Assembly: GCA_018376005.1 (NCBI GenBank)
Contig: JAHACE010000072.1
Span: 1 to 6,619 of the forward strand
Reading direction: 5' to 3'
Length of the DNA stretch: 6,619 nucleotides
Origin: Atopobium sp.
Lineage (GTDB): Bacteria > Actinomycetota > Coriobacteriia > Coriobacteriales > Atopobiaceae
Shown here one piece after another: positions 1 to 5,180 of this stretch. Made by a program: the position numbers and the translations under genes. The stretch's first letter is position 1. Each line of letters starts with the position of its first letter. The notes under the pieces are model-generated. The model worked only from the letters and a program-made list of their open reading frames with translations. It was not told the DNA's origin and did no database searches.

Positions 1-56
1 TGCAACTTACCTGTTGGGGATGGCGCAAAACGTACTCTAACCTGCTTCTCTGACAA
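1..56 (-). CDS. gltX: Glutamyl-tRNA synthetase, N-terminal fragment
   Basis: Only the first 18 codons plus two bases are in the window; the gene runs off the left edge. The translation begins (M)SEKQVRVRFAPSPTGKL and the next codon starts CA, consistent with His. RFAPSPTGxLH is the start of the class I synthetase ATP-binding region (HIGH motif) of GluRS/GlnRS enzymes, which charge tRNA-Glu with glutamate in the cytoplasm. GluRS normally begins only a few residues before this motif, so the start must be close. No ATG is available in frame there; a TTG at 56-54 is preceded by AAGGAGGAG (67-59), so TTG is chosen. GlnRS shares the motif, but the PSPTG form and short N-terminus favour GluRS. It lies downstream of the exonuclease on the same strand with a 91-bp gap and probably has its own promoter. 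Confidence 0.9.
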   Translation of the reverse strand, partial: MSEKQVRVRFAPSPTGKL

Positions 57-58
57 AA

Positions 59-67
59 CTCCTCCTT
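59..67 (-). promoter_or_regulatory. Strong Shine-Dalgarno that fixes the TTG start of gltX
   Basis: The minus strand reads AAGGAGGAG followed by TT and then the TTG codon at 56-54. The AAGGAGG core ends four bases before the codon, which is rather close but workable. There is no in-frame ATG nearby, so this site decides the start. Confidence 0.75.
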
Positions 68-74
68 GGCAGTT

Positions 75-92
75 ATTTTCTAGCGAGAAAAT
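75..92 (-). other. Small AT-rich hairpin in the gltX leader
   Basis: The seven-base arms ATTTTCT (75-81) and AGAAAAT (86-92) are perfectly complementary around a four-base loop, between the proposed gltX promoter and its ribosome binding site. The stem is almost all A-T and has no T-tract behind it. It may be a leader stem or chance; no T-box or other riboswitch hallmark accompanies it. Confidence 0.25.
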
Positions 93-110
93 CTAGTTTA
101 TGCATTCTTT

Positions 111-138
111 AGTATAACGCTTGAACACACATGACCAA
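111..138 (-). promoter_or_regulatory. Candidate promoter for gltX
   Basis: On the minus strand TATACT (116-111) is a five-of-six match to the -10 consensus. A weak -35 candidate, TTGGTC (138-133), lies 16 bases upstream. Transcription would start near position 104, giving a leader of about 50 bases before the gltX start codon. The site lies just after the exonuclease stop codon, so gltX could be transcribed both from here and by read-through. Confidence 0.45.
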
Positions 139-147
139 AAACGTTGC

Positions 148-1116
148 CTAGTCTTCAAACATATTGTGGTCTGCAAACTCTGCTTGAACGGTACGAATCA
201 TAAGGTCTACGTCTTCAAGTCCCAAGTGACGTTCCTTCTCGTCCGCCGCAAGTGTGTGCCTACGACGTGCCCAGTTCTCAAGTGCGGCAGGAGAAGACTC
301 ACGGGGAAGAGACCTAATTTCTGGGTCCAAGCGACGGCAGATGTCGCGGGAGTCAATAACAATAATCTTGCCCGCTTTTCTAGCTTCTGCGTAGCCATCA
401 ATGTTGAACATGAACCAAGAATCCTCAAAGGCAGCATTGTGGGCCATAAAAGGAATCTTTTTCATAGTTGCCAGCAGGGCCTCTTGGGCTTTTTTATCGT
501 CTCTAAATGATTTTTTGCCCTCAACATCTTTCCAGGTAATCTGGTGAATATCGGCAAGAGGGACGCCCTTTTCTTTGTACATCTCTGGAATACCAAAGTA
601 GGCGGTGTGAGGCTCTACGGCAACGGTATTGCGACCAAGATTCCAGAACTCAAAGCCCACGTTAACAATGTAGCCCAGCTCAGGGAAGCGCGACGTAGTC
701 TCAATATCAATGCCCAAAACCGTGCCAGAAACGCTCTTCTCGACATAGGCAATTTGCAAGTCATTAAGAAGCGGACCTGCGGTTTTAAAGACAGCCTTAG
801 GACGACGACGCTGCATCTTTGCAACGGCAGCCGCAAGATCGTCGTTTGAAAGACCGCGAGAAAGGCCAACGCCTCGATGGTTTCTGAGCCTCTCCACACC
901 GTAGGTATCGCAGAGTGAGCGCGTTCTATCAGCAAGCTGCTGAATGACAGAAAACTCTACAGGCTCTTGGCCAAGCGGCGCTTCCTTCCAGGCATCAAGC
1001 AGCGTTTTAATGGCATCACAGTTTTTGTTGACCTCGCCGATGATGGATTGATCATCAACAAGAAGGCCAGGTATGACAAACGCATTAGCGTGCTCAATAG
1101 CTTGATTGATATCCAT
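148..1116 (-). CDS. DEDDh-family 3'-5' exonuclease (DnaQ/RNase T-like fold)
   Basis: This is a 322-aa soluble protein. The C-terminal part (about 132-312) has the three exonuclease motifs: Exo I GIDIETT (Asp137, Glu139), Exo II AHNAAFED around 225-232, and Exo III His297-x4-Asp302, the DEDDh arrangement. Such enzymes remove nucleotides from DNA or RNA 3' ends using two metal ions. In Exo II the usual HNxxFD reads HNAAFED, so Glu231 sits at the canonical Asp position and Asp232 follows. Residues 1-130, with an Arg/Lys-rich stretch near 103-111, match no domain I recognise and may be a specificity or partner domain. The start is the ATG at 1116-1114, preceded by a modest GAGAG. It could act in replication proofreading, repair or RNA processing; the sequence does not decide. 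It lies upstream of gltX on the same strand and divergent from the aminopeptidase. Confidence 0.8.
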   Translation of the reverse strand: MDINQAIEHANAFVIPGLLVDDQSIIGEVNKNCDAIKTLLDAWKEAPLGQEPVEFSVIQQLADRTRSLCDTYGVERLRNHRGVGLSRGLSNDDLAAAVAKMQRRRPKAVFKTAGPLLNDLQIAYVEKSVSGTVLGIDIETTSRFPELGYIVNVGFEFWNLGRNTVAVEPHTAYFGIPEMYKEKGVPLADIHQITWKDVEGKKSFRDDKKAQEALLATMKKIPFMAHNAAFEDSWFMFNIDGYAEARKAGKIIVIDSRDICRRLDPEIRSLPRESSPAALENWARRRHTLAADEKERHLGLEDVDLMIRTVQAEFADHNMFED

Positions 1117-1220
1117 ACACTCTCGCTTTGGTGGGTGAGAATTAGTTCAACATATAAGTATCTACCCTGAAGCGCGTATTCTTTGCGTCATTTTCTAGAA
1201 AGTGCGCGCCTCACTAAAAA

Positions 1221-1233
1221 TGCGTGCTAGGCT
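1221..1233 (+). promoter_or_regulatory. Possible -10 element for the aminopeptidase operon
   Basis: TGCGTGCTAGGCT contains TAGGCT (1228-1233) preceded by TGC, an extended -10-like context about 36 bases before the ATG. I see no good -35 at the right distance. The divergent intergenic region 1117-1269 must hold promoters for both strands, but neither is clear by eye. Confidence 0.25.
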
Positions 1234-1269
1234 GTTGAGTGCAACACAGTTCTATGAAAGGTTTTATGC

Positions 1270-2571
1270 ATGTCTGATTTGAATGAGTCACTTGCTCTTT
1301 CTGAGGAGCTCCTTGCTTTTATTAAGCAGAGCCCTTCTATGTTTCATACCACGCAAACCATCAAAGAGTACCTGTTAGAGAACGGTTTTACCTATCTCTC
1401 CGAGGGTTCTTCTTGGAATGTTCAGCCAGGCGGCTCTTACTTTACCACGCGCAACAATTCTTCAATTGTTGCCTGGAAAGTTGGCGAGAAGTACCGTGAG
1501 TCCCAAACCTCAAGCGCTGATGCTCCTTATCACTTCCAGCTTGCTGTTGCCCATGGCGATTCTCCAACCTACAAGGTAAAAGCTCAACCAGAGCTTACCG
1601 GTGAGGGCAACTCGCTTCGTCTGAACACCGAGGCATACGGCGGCATGCTTGATCACACGTGGTTTGACCGTCCTTTGGGTATTGCCGGTCGTGTGCTGGT
1701 CAAAGTAGGAAACAAGGTAGAGTCCAGGCTAGTCAACATTGAAGACGATGTTGTCATGATTCCAAGCTTGGCTATTCATCTTGAGCACAAAAATGGTCTC
1801 TCGCCAGAGTTTAATCGTGCTAAAGATTTGATGCCACTCTTTAGTGCTGGAGAGCTTAATCCCGGCGCCTTTAACGCCCTGGTAGCAGACGCAGCAGGCG
1901 TGTCTCAAGAGGACATTCTTTCTCGTGATTTGTTCTTAGTTGATCACACGGGCGGCCGCATTTGGGGTGCTAAGAAGGAGTTTGTTTCCGCTGGTCACCT
2001 GGATGACCTTCAGTGCGCCTTTGTAGCGCTTAAGGCCTTCCTTGCTTCCTCAAATGAGAAGGACATCTCTGTGTACACCTGCTTTGATAACGAGGAAGTT
2101 GGTTCAAATACCAAACAGGGCGCTCAGTCCACATTTCTTAAAGACACCTTGCAGCGCGTAAACGCCACACTTGGCTTTACGCAGGAAGATTACTACCGTG
2201 CGCTCTCGGCATCTTTGCTGGTAAGCTGCGACAATGCACATGCGGTGCACCCCAATTATCCCGAGAAGCACGATGCGGCCAACAAGCCGTATCTCAATGG
2301 CGGCATGGTTATCAAGGAAGCGGCCCGTCAGTCGTACTGCACCGATGCGTTTAGCCGCGCTATTGTCGAGGCAATTTGGAAGCAGCAAAACCTTCCTTAC
2401 CAGGTCTTTGCTAACAGAAGCGATATGCCAGGCGGATCAACGCTAGGCAACCTCTCCAACATTCAGGCCAGTATGCACGCCGTTGACGTGGGCCTGCCAC
2501 AGCTTGCTATGCACTCCGTGTACGAGACCGCGGGCACCAAAGACGTACGTCGCATACAACACATTACTTGA
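1270..2571 (+). CDS. apeB: M18 family aspartyl aminopeptidase
   Basis: This is a 433-aa cytoplasmic metallopeptidase of the normal length for bacterial M18 enzymes. It removes N-terminal residues, typically Asp or Glu, from peptides during protein turnover. The family hallmarks run in order. AHGDSP supplies zinc ligand His95, with Asp97 next to it. LDD (244-246) supplies the bridging Asp245. FDNEEVGS supplies Glu275 as general base and Glu276 as zinc ligand. The CDNAHAVHPNY block supplies Asp321, followed by the conserved NRSDMPGGST stretch (382-391). QLAMHS supplies His415. These assignments follow the family pattern; I did not align them. The start is the ATG at 1270, eight bases after GAAAGG (1256-1261). 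An ATG at 1266 is out of frame and stops after three codons. The 3' end is nine bases from the methyltransferase-like gene, so the two probably form one transcript. All catalytic residues are intact. Confidence 0.95.
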   Translation: MSDLNESLALSEELLAFIKQSPSMFHTTQTIKEYLLENGFTYLSEGSSWNVQPGGSYFTTRNNSSIVAWKVGEKYRESQTSSADAPYHFQLAVAHGDSPTYKVKAQPELTGEGNSLRLNTEAYGGMLDHTWFDRPLGIAGRVLVKVGNKVESRLVNIEDDVVMIPSLAIHLEHKNGLSPEFNRAKDLMPLFSAGELNPGAFNALVADAAGVSQEDILSRDLFLVDHTGGRIWGAKKEFVSAGHLDDLQCAFVALKAFLASSNEKDISVYTCFDNEEVGSNTKQGAQSTFLKDTLQRVNATLGFTQEDYYRALSASLLVSCDNAHAVHPNYPEKHDAANKPYLNGGMVIKEAARQSYCTDAFSRAIVEAIWKQQNLPYQVFANRSDMPGGSTLGNLSNIQASMHAVDVGLPQLAMHSVYETAGTKDVRRIQHIT

Positions 2572-2620
2572 AGGAGCTCCATGTCAGAAAAACAGCTTAC
2601 TGCTCATGATATGGAGCTCC
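2571..2620 (+). promoter_or_regulatory. Ribosome binding site of the synthase-like gene, inside a self-complementary repeat
   Basis: AAGGAG (2571-2576) starts on the last base of the aminopeptidase stop codon and lies four bases before the ATG at 2581. It is part of the palindrome GGAGCTCC (2573-2580), and the same eight bases recur at 2613-2620 inside the coding sequence. Because the word is self-complementary, the two copies could pair in mRNA as an eight-base stem with a 32-base loop, hiding the ribosome binding site unless ribosomes arrive from the upstream gene. The binding site is clear; the pairing is inference. Confidence 0.5.
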
Positions 2621-3243
2621 TAACTTGTGCAGGTATTTACGTTGAACCTCAGGCACTGAATGGCCCTGCGTTGGTATTCCCTATCTCAGATGGTGAGGGT
2701 GGAGAAATACGTGTGTTGTGGCAGGGCGGCGCCTATGAAAGTGCAACGTACACAGATTCTAGAAAGAATCAGCTGGTATTTCCTTATCTTGAGTTGTATG
2801 ACTTGTTGTTTGAAGCTGCTTGTTCCGTACACTCAGTCTTAATGTTGGGTGCTGGTGGTTGCTCGTATCCTCGATATTTAGTGGCTCATTATCCAGAGGT
2901 TTCTTGTGACGCACTGGAGCTTGATCCTAAAATTGCAGACCTTGCTCGCAGCTATTTCTTTGTGGATGAAGCTATCAGAGAGAGTAATGGTAGGCTTCAG
3001 GTACAGGTAGCTAATGGAATTGAATATATAAAGAGCCTAGCTGCCTCTGATAACAAACGCTATGACGCAATCTTAAACGACTGAAATGTAGTTTCTGCGC
3101 AGATAGGAGAGGGAGCGCATCAGCTTGAAGTACTCCTAGATGCTGCTCGCACGGTGTTTGAGCAGGTAGAGATTGTACCTTTGGATCCAGAGATAGACCC
3201 AAGAGAGCCCGATAATCTTATGCTCGTTTGTCAGCGCGCTTAA
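2581..3243 (+). pseudogene. Spermidine-synthase-like methyltransferase-fold gene, broken by an internal deletion and stop
   Basis: The 167-residue N-terminal part has the hallmarks of polyamine-synthase-like Rossmann proteins. GGAYESATYTDSR (49-61) resembles their substrate-entry strand, VLMLGAGGCSYPRYL (86-100) is the nucleotide-binding loop, and ELD (113-115) is the acidic end of the next strand. VANGIEYI (143-150) and YDAILND (161-167) follow. In the family ND is followed by Cys or Ser and about 35-40 residues of helix and strand leading to an NVVSA-like strand. Here ND is followed at once by TGA (3082-3084), and the same frame continues with NVVSAQIGEG and a normal C-terminal domain ending at TAA 3241-3243. 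The simplest reading is an internal deletion whose joint created the stop. The size of the missing part comes from family memory. The product would be a 167-aa fragment, probably inactive; whether the intact protein made spermidine cannot be told. It is cotranscribed with the aminopeptidase. Confidence 0.8.
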
Positions 3244-3259
3244 GTGCAGTGAGCGCTAG
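3185..3259. repeat. Left copy of a 75-bp imperfect direct repeat
   Basis: It matches 5106-5180 at 64 of 75 positions with no gaps, at a constant offset of 1921 bp. The 20 bases 3211-3230 are identical to 5132-5151. This copy holds the last codons of the synthase-like gene on the plus strand and an orphan tail of the MFS gene on the minus strand. Similarity stops abruptly on both sides. Confidence 0.9.
3218..3259 (-). pseudogene. Orphan 3' tail of an MFS transporter gene
   Basis: The minus strand encodes LALTALKRADKRA followed by TAA, against LALTALKRAGKRA at the end of the intact MFS gene (5139-5180). Of the six codon differences across 13 codons, five are synonymous and one changes Gly to Asp. 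The resemblance ends at 3259, and a stop codon follows upstream in this frame, so it is only a remnant. It overlaps the end of the synthase-like gene exactly as the intact MFS end overlaps the second synthase tail. Confidence 0.8.
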
Positions 3260-3289
3260 CTTTTGGCTATTTATTAGTCAAAAGTTTTT
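3260..3289 (+). terminator. Rho-independent terminator after the synthase-like gene
   Basis: The nine-base arms CTTTTGGCT (3260-3268) and AGTCAAAAG (3276-3284) pair fully, with one G-T pair, around a seven-base loop, and five T follow (3285-3289). It lies 16 bases after the synthase stop codon. There is no T-run on the opposite strand, so it works only for plus-strand transcription. It would separate the aminopeptidase transcript from the ABC transporter gene. Confidence 0.7.
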
Positions 3290-3381
3290 AGTGATGTCAA
3301 CGAATTTACATCGATAGAGAAATTAAAAAAATGAAGTGTAAAATAGAAGATACTGATTTTAGTTTTTGAATGATTCTCGTT

Positions 3382-3410
3382 TGGACACAACATAAATCGA
3401 ATTCTTTAGT
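3382..3410 (+). promoter_or_regulatory. Candidate promoter for the ABC transporter
   Basis: TGGACA (3382-3387, five of six to the -35 consensus) is followed after 17 bases by TTTAGT (3405-3410, four of six to the -10 consensus), about 35 bases before the ATG. The terminator upstream makes a promoter in this interval necessary. The region is AT-rich, so chance matches are likely. Confidence 0.4.
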
Positions 3411-3444
3411 CTAGTTCAGCGCTCTTGATTGGAGAGATGAATAT

Positions 3445-5076
3445 ATGAAAGAATCGTTTTTATCAATAAAAGAAATCTTTCATATTGGTAATGGAAAAAT
3501 CAATGCGCTAGTTTTTCTTGCCGTTTTAGCGGTTTTATCATCATTTCTTGAGATTTATTCGATTCAATATATGCAGTCACTTTCAGAAGTTTTTAGCACA
3601 TCGGTTACAAATGATCTTCTCCAAATTGGTTTTATCTGCGCTAAGTTTTTGATGTTAATTGTGCTTTCAACAATAGTTAGAAATTACTTTTGCTTTAGAG
3701 TTTCTATTTTTTCAAATGACATCATTAAAAACGTAAGAGATAAAGCGTATTCAAAACTTATTGATATGAAATATGAATTAGCGACAATTCATGATAATGC
3801 GTATTATATTAATTTGATAGACAATAACGTAAATAGATTAAGCTTAATCTTTTCAACAAGCTTTTTTACTTTGTGCTCAGATATATTCGATACAGTGTGG
3901 ATTTGTTTTTTTATGACACAAATAAATATCACTTCGTTATTTATTTTAATAATCGGCATATTACCATTAGTTTTAATCGGCAATATATCGGCATCTGAGC
4001 AAAAAAAGTTTGCAGAAAATACAATCAAATTCAATGAGGATTTGATTGAAAAGATTAATGAAACTAATGATAACTTTTCGTATATTAAAATATTTAAAGG
4101 CAGGGAGAGGGAAGCCGATCGTTTTAACCGTATAAATATTGATATTTTGGAGAACGATAATTTATCGAGTGCGGCACTTAGTATCTTCTTTGTTATAGAA
4201 AAAGGCGTTCGATATTTATTTGTTGCGATTTCATTATTCTTTTTATGTAAAGATGTGTTAATGCAGGATGGAAATTGGATGCTTCTTATCCCATTTTTGC
4301 TTTACGTACAAAGATTTTATAATCCATTTTCAAATTTGAATAAGTATTCTCAGTTAATTCAAAAATCCGTTTCAAGTGCAGACAAGCTTATAGACTTTAT
4401 AATCTCAAAACCAACTGAAGAGATCCCAGCTATCCATTTTATTTCTGATTCATCTGAATCAGAAGTAGTTTTGACTGGCATATCAAAAAATTATGAATCT
4501 GAATCAATTCTTGAAGATGTCACTTTTAGATTTAAAGAAGGAGTCAACTTAATCGACGGAAAAAGTGGCGTAGGTAAATCCACCTTGCTCAAAATTCTTT
4601 TAGGATTAATTAAATCTTCGAGTGGGGAAGTGACCATTTATTCTCGAGAAGATGTCCTGAATTTGTACGCATATTCAGGACAGTCGAATAAGCTGTTTAA
4701 TTTGTCCGTGATAGAAAATTTAATATATCCTAAAACCGTAGATCATCTCTCATCATCGGAAAGAATGAAATTAGAGAATCTACTAAATGAATTTGGATTC
4801 AGAACAAACATATTGAATAAAGATATTGCTAAAGAAGGTGAAAATCTTTCTGGAGGTGAAAGAAAGAGACTATCTATCCTTAGAGCACTAATTTATCCAT
4901 CTAAAGTTGTAATACTTGATGAACCATTTGCAAACTTAGATCCGAAAAATATTGAAATTATCGCTCAGAAAATACAGGATCTTTCCAAGAACAGAATTGT
5001 TATTATTGTTTCTCACGAAACGTCTTTTCCTTCTTCTTTAAAATTTAATACACACTTGACTATTAGTGGTATCTAA
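3445..5076 (+). CDS. ABC transporter half-molecule, exporter type (fused membrane and ATPase domains)
   Basis: This 543-aa membrane protein has an N-terminal membrane domain of about six helices (roughly 21-43, 59-80, 137-157, 163-183, 243-268, 276-292) and a C-terminal ATPase (about 340-543). The ATPase motifs are complete: Tyr350 as a possible A-loop, Walker A GKSGVGKST (372-380), Q-loop Gln413, signature LSGGE (468-472), Walker B VVILDEP with Glu493, D-loop NLD (497-499) and switch His524. It should work as a homodimer that pumps a substrate out of the cytoplasm. There is no C39 peptidase domain, so a leader-cleaving role is not indicated. Peptide, toxin-immunity, lipid or drug export are all possible; no biosynthetic or precursor gene lies beside it. 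The ATG at 3445 follows GGAGAG (3431-3436) by eight bases. Codon use is very AT-rich compared with both neighbours, which suggests horizontal transfer. Confidence 0.9.
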   Translation: MKESFLSIKEIFHIGNGKINALVFLAVLAVLSSFLEIYSIQYMQSLSEVFSTSVTNDLLQIGFICAKFLMLIVLSTIVRNYFCFRVSIFSNDIIKNVRDKAYSKLIDMKYELATIHDNAYYINLIDNNVNRLSLIFSTSFFTLCSDIFDTVWICFFMTQINITSLFILIIGILPLVLIGNISASEQKKFAENTIKFNEDLIEKINETNDNFSYIKIFKGREREADRFNRINIDILENDNLSSAALSIFFVIEKGVRYLFVAISLFFLCKDVLMQDGNWMLLIPFLLYVQRFYNPFSNLNKYSQLIQKSVSSADKLIDFIISKPTEEIPAIHFISDSSESEVVLTGISKNYESESILEDVTFRFKEGVNLIDGKSGVGKSTLLKILLGLIKSSSGEVTIYSREDVLNLYAYSGQSNKLFNLSVIENLIYPKTVDHLSSSERMKLENLLNEFGFRTNILNKDIAKEGENLSGGERKRLSILRALIYPSKVVILDEPFANLDPKNIEIIAQKIQDLSKNRIVIIVSHETSFPSSLKFNTHLTISGI

Positions 5077-5104
5077 AGGTTTCTTTGGTTTAATTCATTC
5101 TCAA

Positions 5105-5164
5105 AATCCAGAAGCAGACCCAACAGAGCCAGATAATCTTATGCTCGTTTGCCAGCACGCTTAA
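5105..5164 (+). pseudogene. Orphan 3' tail of the spermidine-synthase-like gene
   Basis: Twenty codons read NPEADPTEPDNLMLVCQHA and stop, against DPEIDPREPDNLMLVCQRA at the end of the broken gene (3184-3243). Upstream the similarity ends at once, in the AT-rich cassette, so no start or ribosome binding site belongs to it. It overlaps the end of the intact MFS gene by 26 bases on the opposite strand. This is probably what the original convergent junction looked like. Confidence 0.8.
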
Positions 5165-5180
5165 GCGCGGTAAGCGCAAG
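5106..5180. repeat. Right copy of the 75-bp imperfect direct repeat
   Basis: This is the partner of 3185-3259, with 11 mismatches and no gaps. It lies 29 bases after the stop codon of the ABC gene and carries the last codons of the intact MFS gene on the minus strand. Beyond 5180 the MFS gene continues normally, while the left copy does not. Confidence 0.9.

Larger units (their letters stand above)
3260..5105. mobile_element. AT-rich inserted cassette carrying one ABC exporter gene
   Basis: This segment of about 1.85 kb lies exactly between the two copies of the 75-bp direct repeat. Its base composition differs sharply from both flanks: line 3901-3960 has 12 G+C in 60 and line 4561-4620 has 20 in 60, against roughly half in the host genes. 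It holds a terminator, a candidate promoter and a single ABC transporter gene. I see no transposase, integrase or terminal inverted repeat, so the class of element is unknown. Apart from the terminator and promoter, the leader (3290-3444) shows nothing I can name. Confidence 0.65.

Noticed and set aside
57..147. T-box or tRNA-sensing leader before gltX.
   Set aside because: The leader is only about 50 bases from the proposed promoter and shows no T-box motif or antiterminator; only a short AT-rich stem is present.
121..849. Plus-strand open frames opposite the exonuclease gene (121-510 and 544-849).
   Set aside because: They lie antisense to a clear exonuclease, have no family resemblance or good ribosome binding sites, and look like shadows of the real gene.
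3082..3084. TGA in the synthase-like gene as a selenocysteine codon at a family Cys position.
   Set aside because: The block that should follow the Cys is missing, so the stop is better explained as a deletion joint. No obvious SECIS-like hairpin was seen just downstream, and the family is not known to me as a selenoprotein.
3331..3369. A 12-residue frame MKCKIEDTDFSF before the ABC gene, as a possible exported peptide.
   Set aside because: It is very short, lacks a proper ribosome binding site and lies in AT-rich DNA where such frames are common. It may still be worth a look in relatives.
3185..5180. Ordinary transposon target-site duplication.
   Set aside because: At 75 bp it is far too long, the copies differ by 15%, and there is no transposase or terminal inverted repeat.
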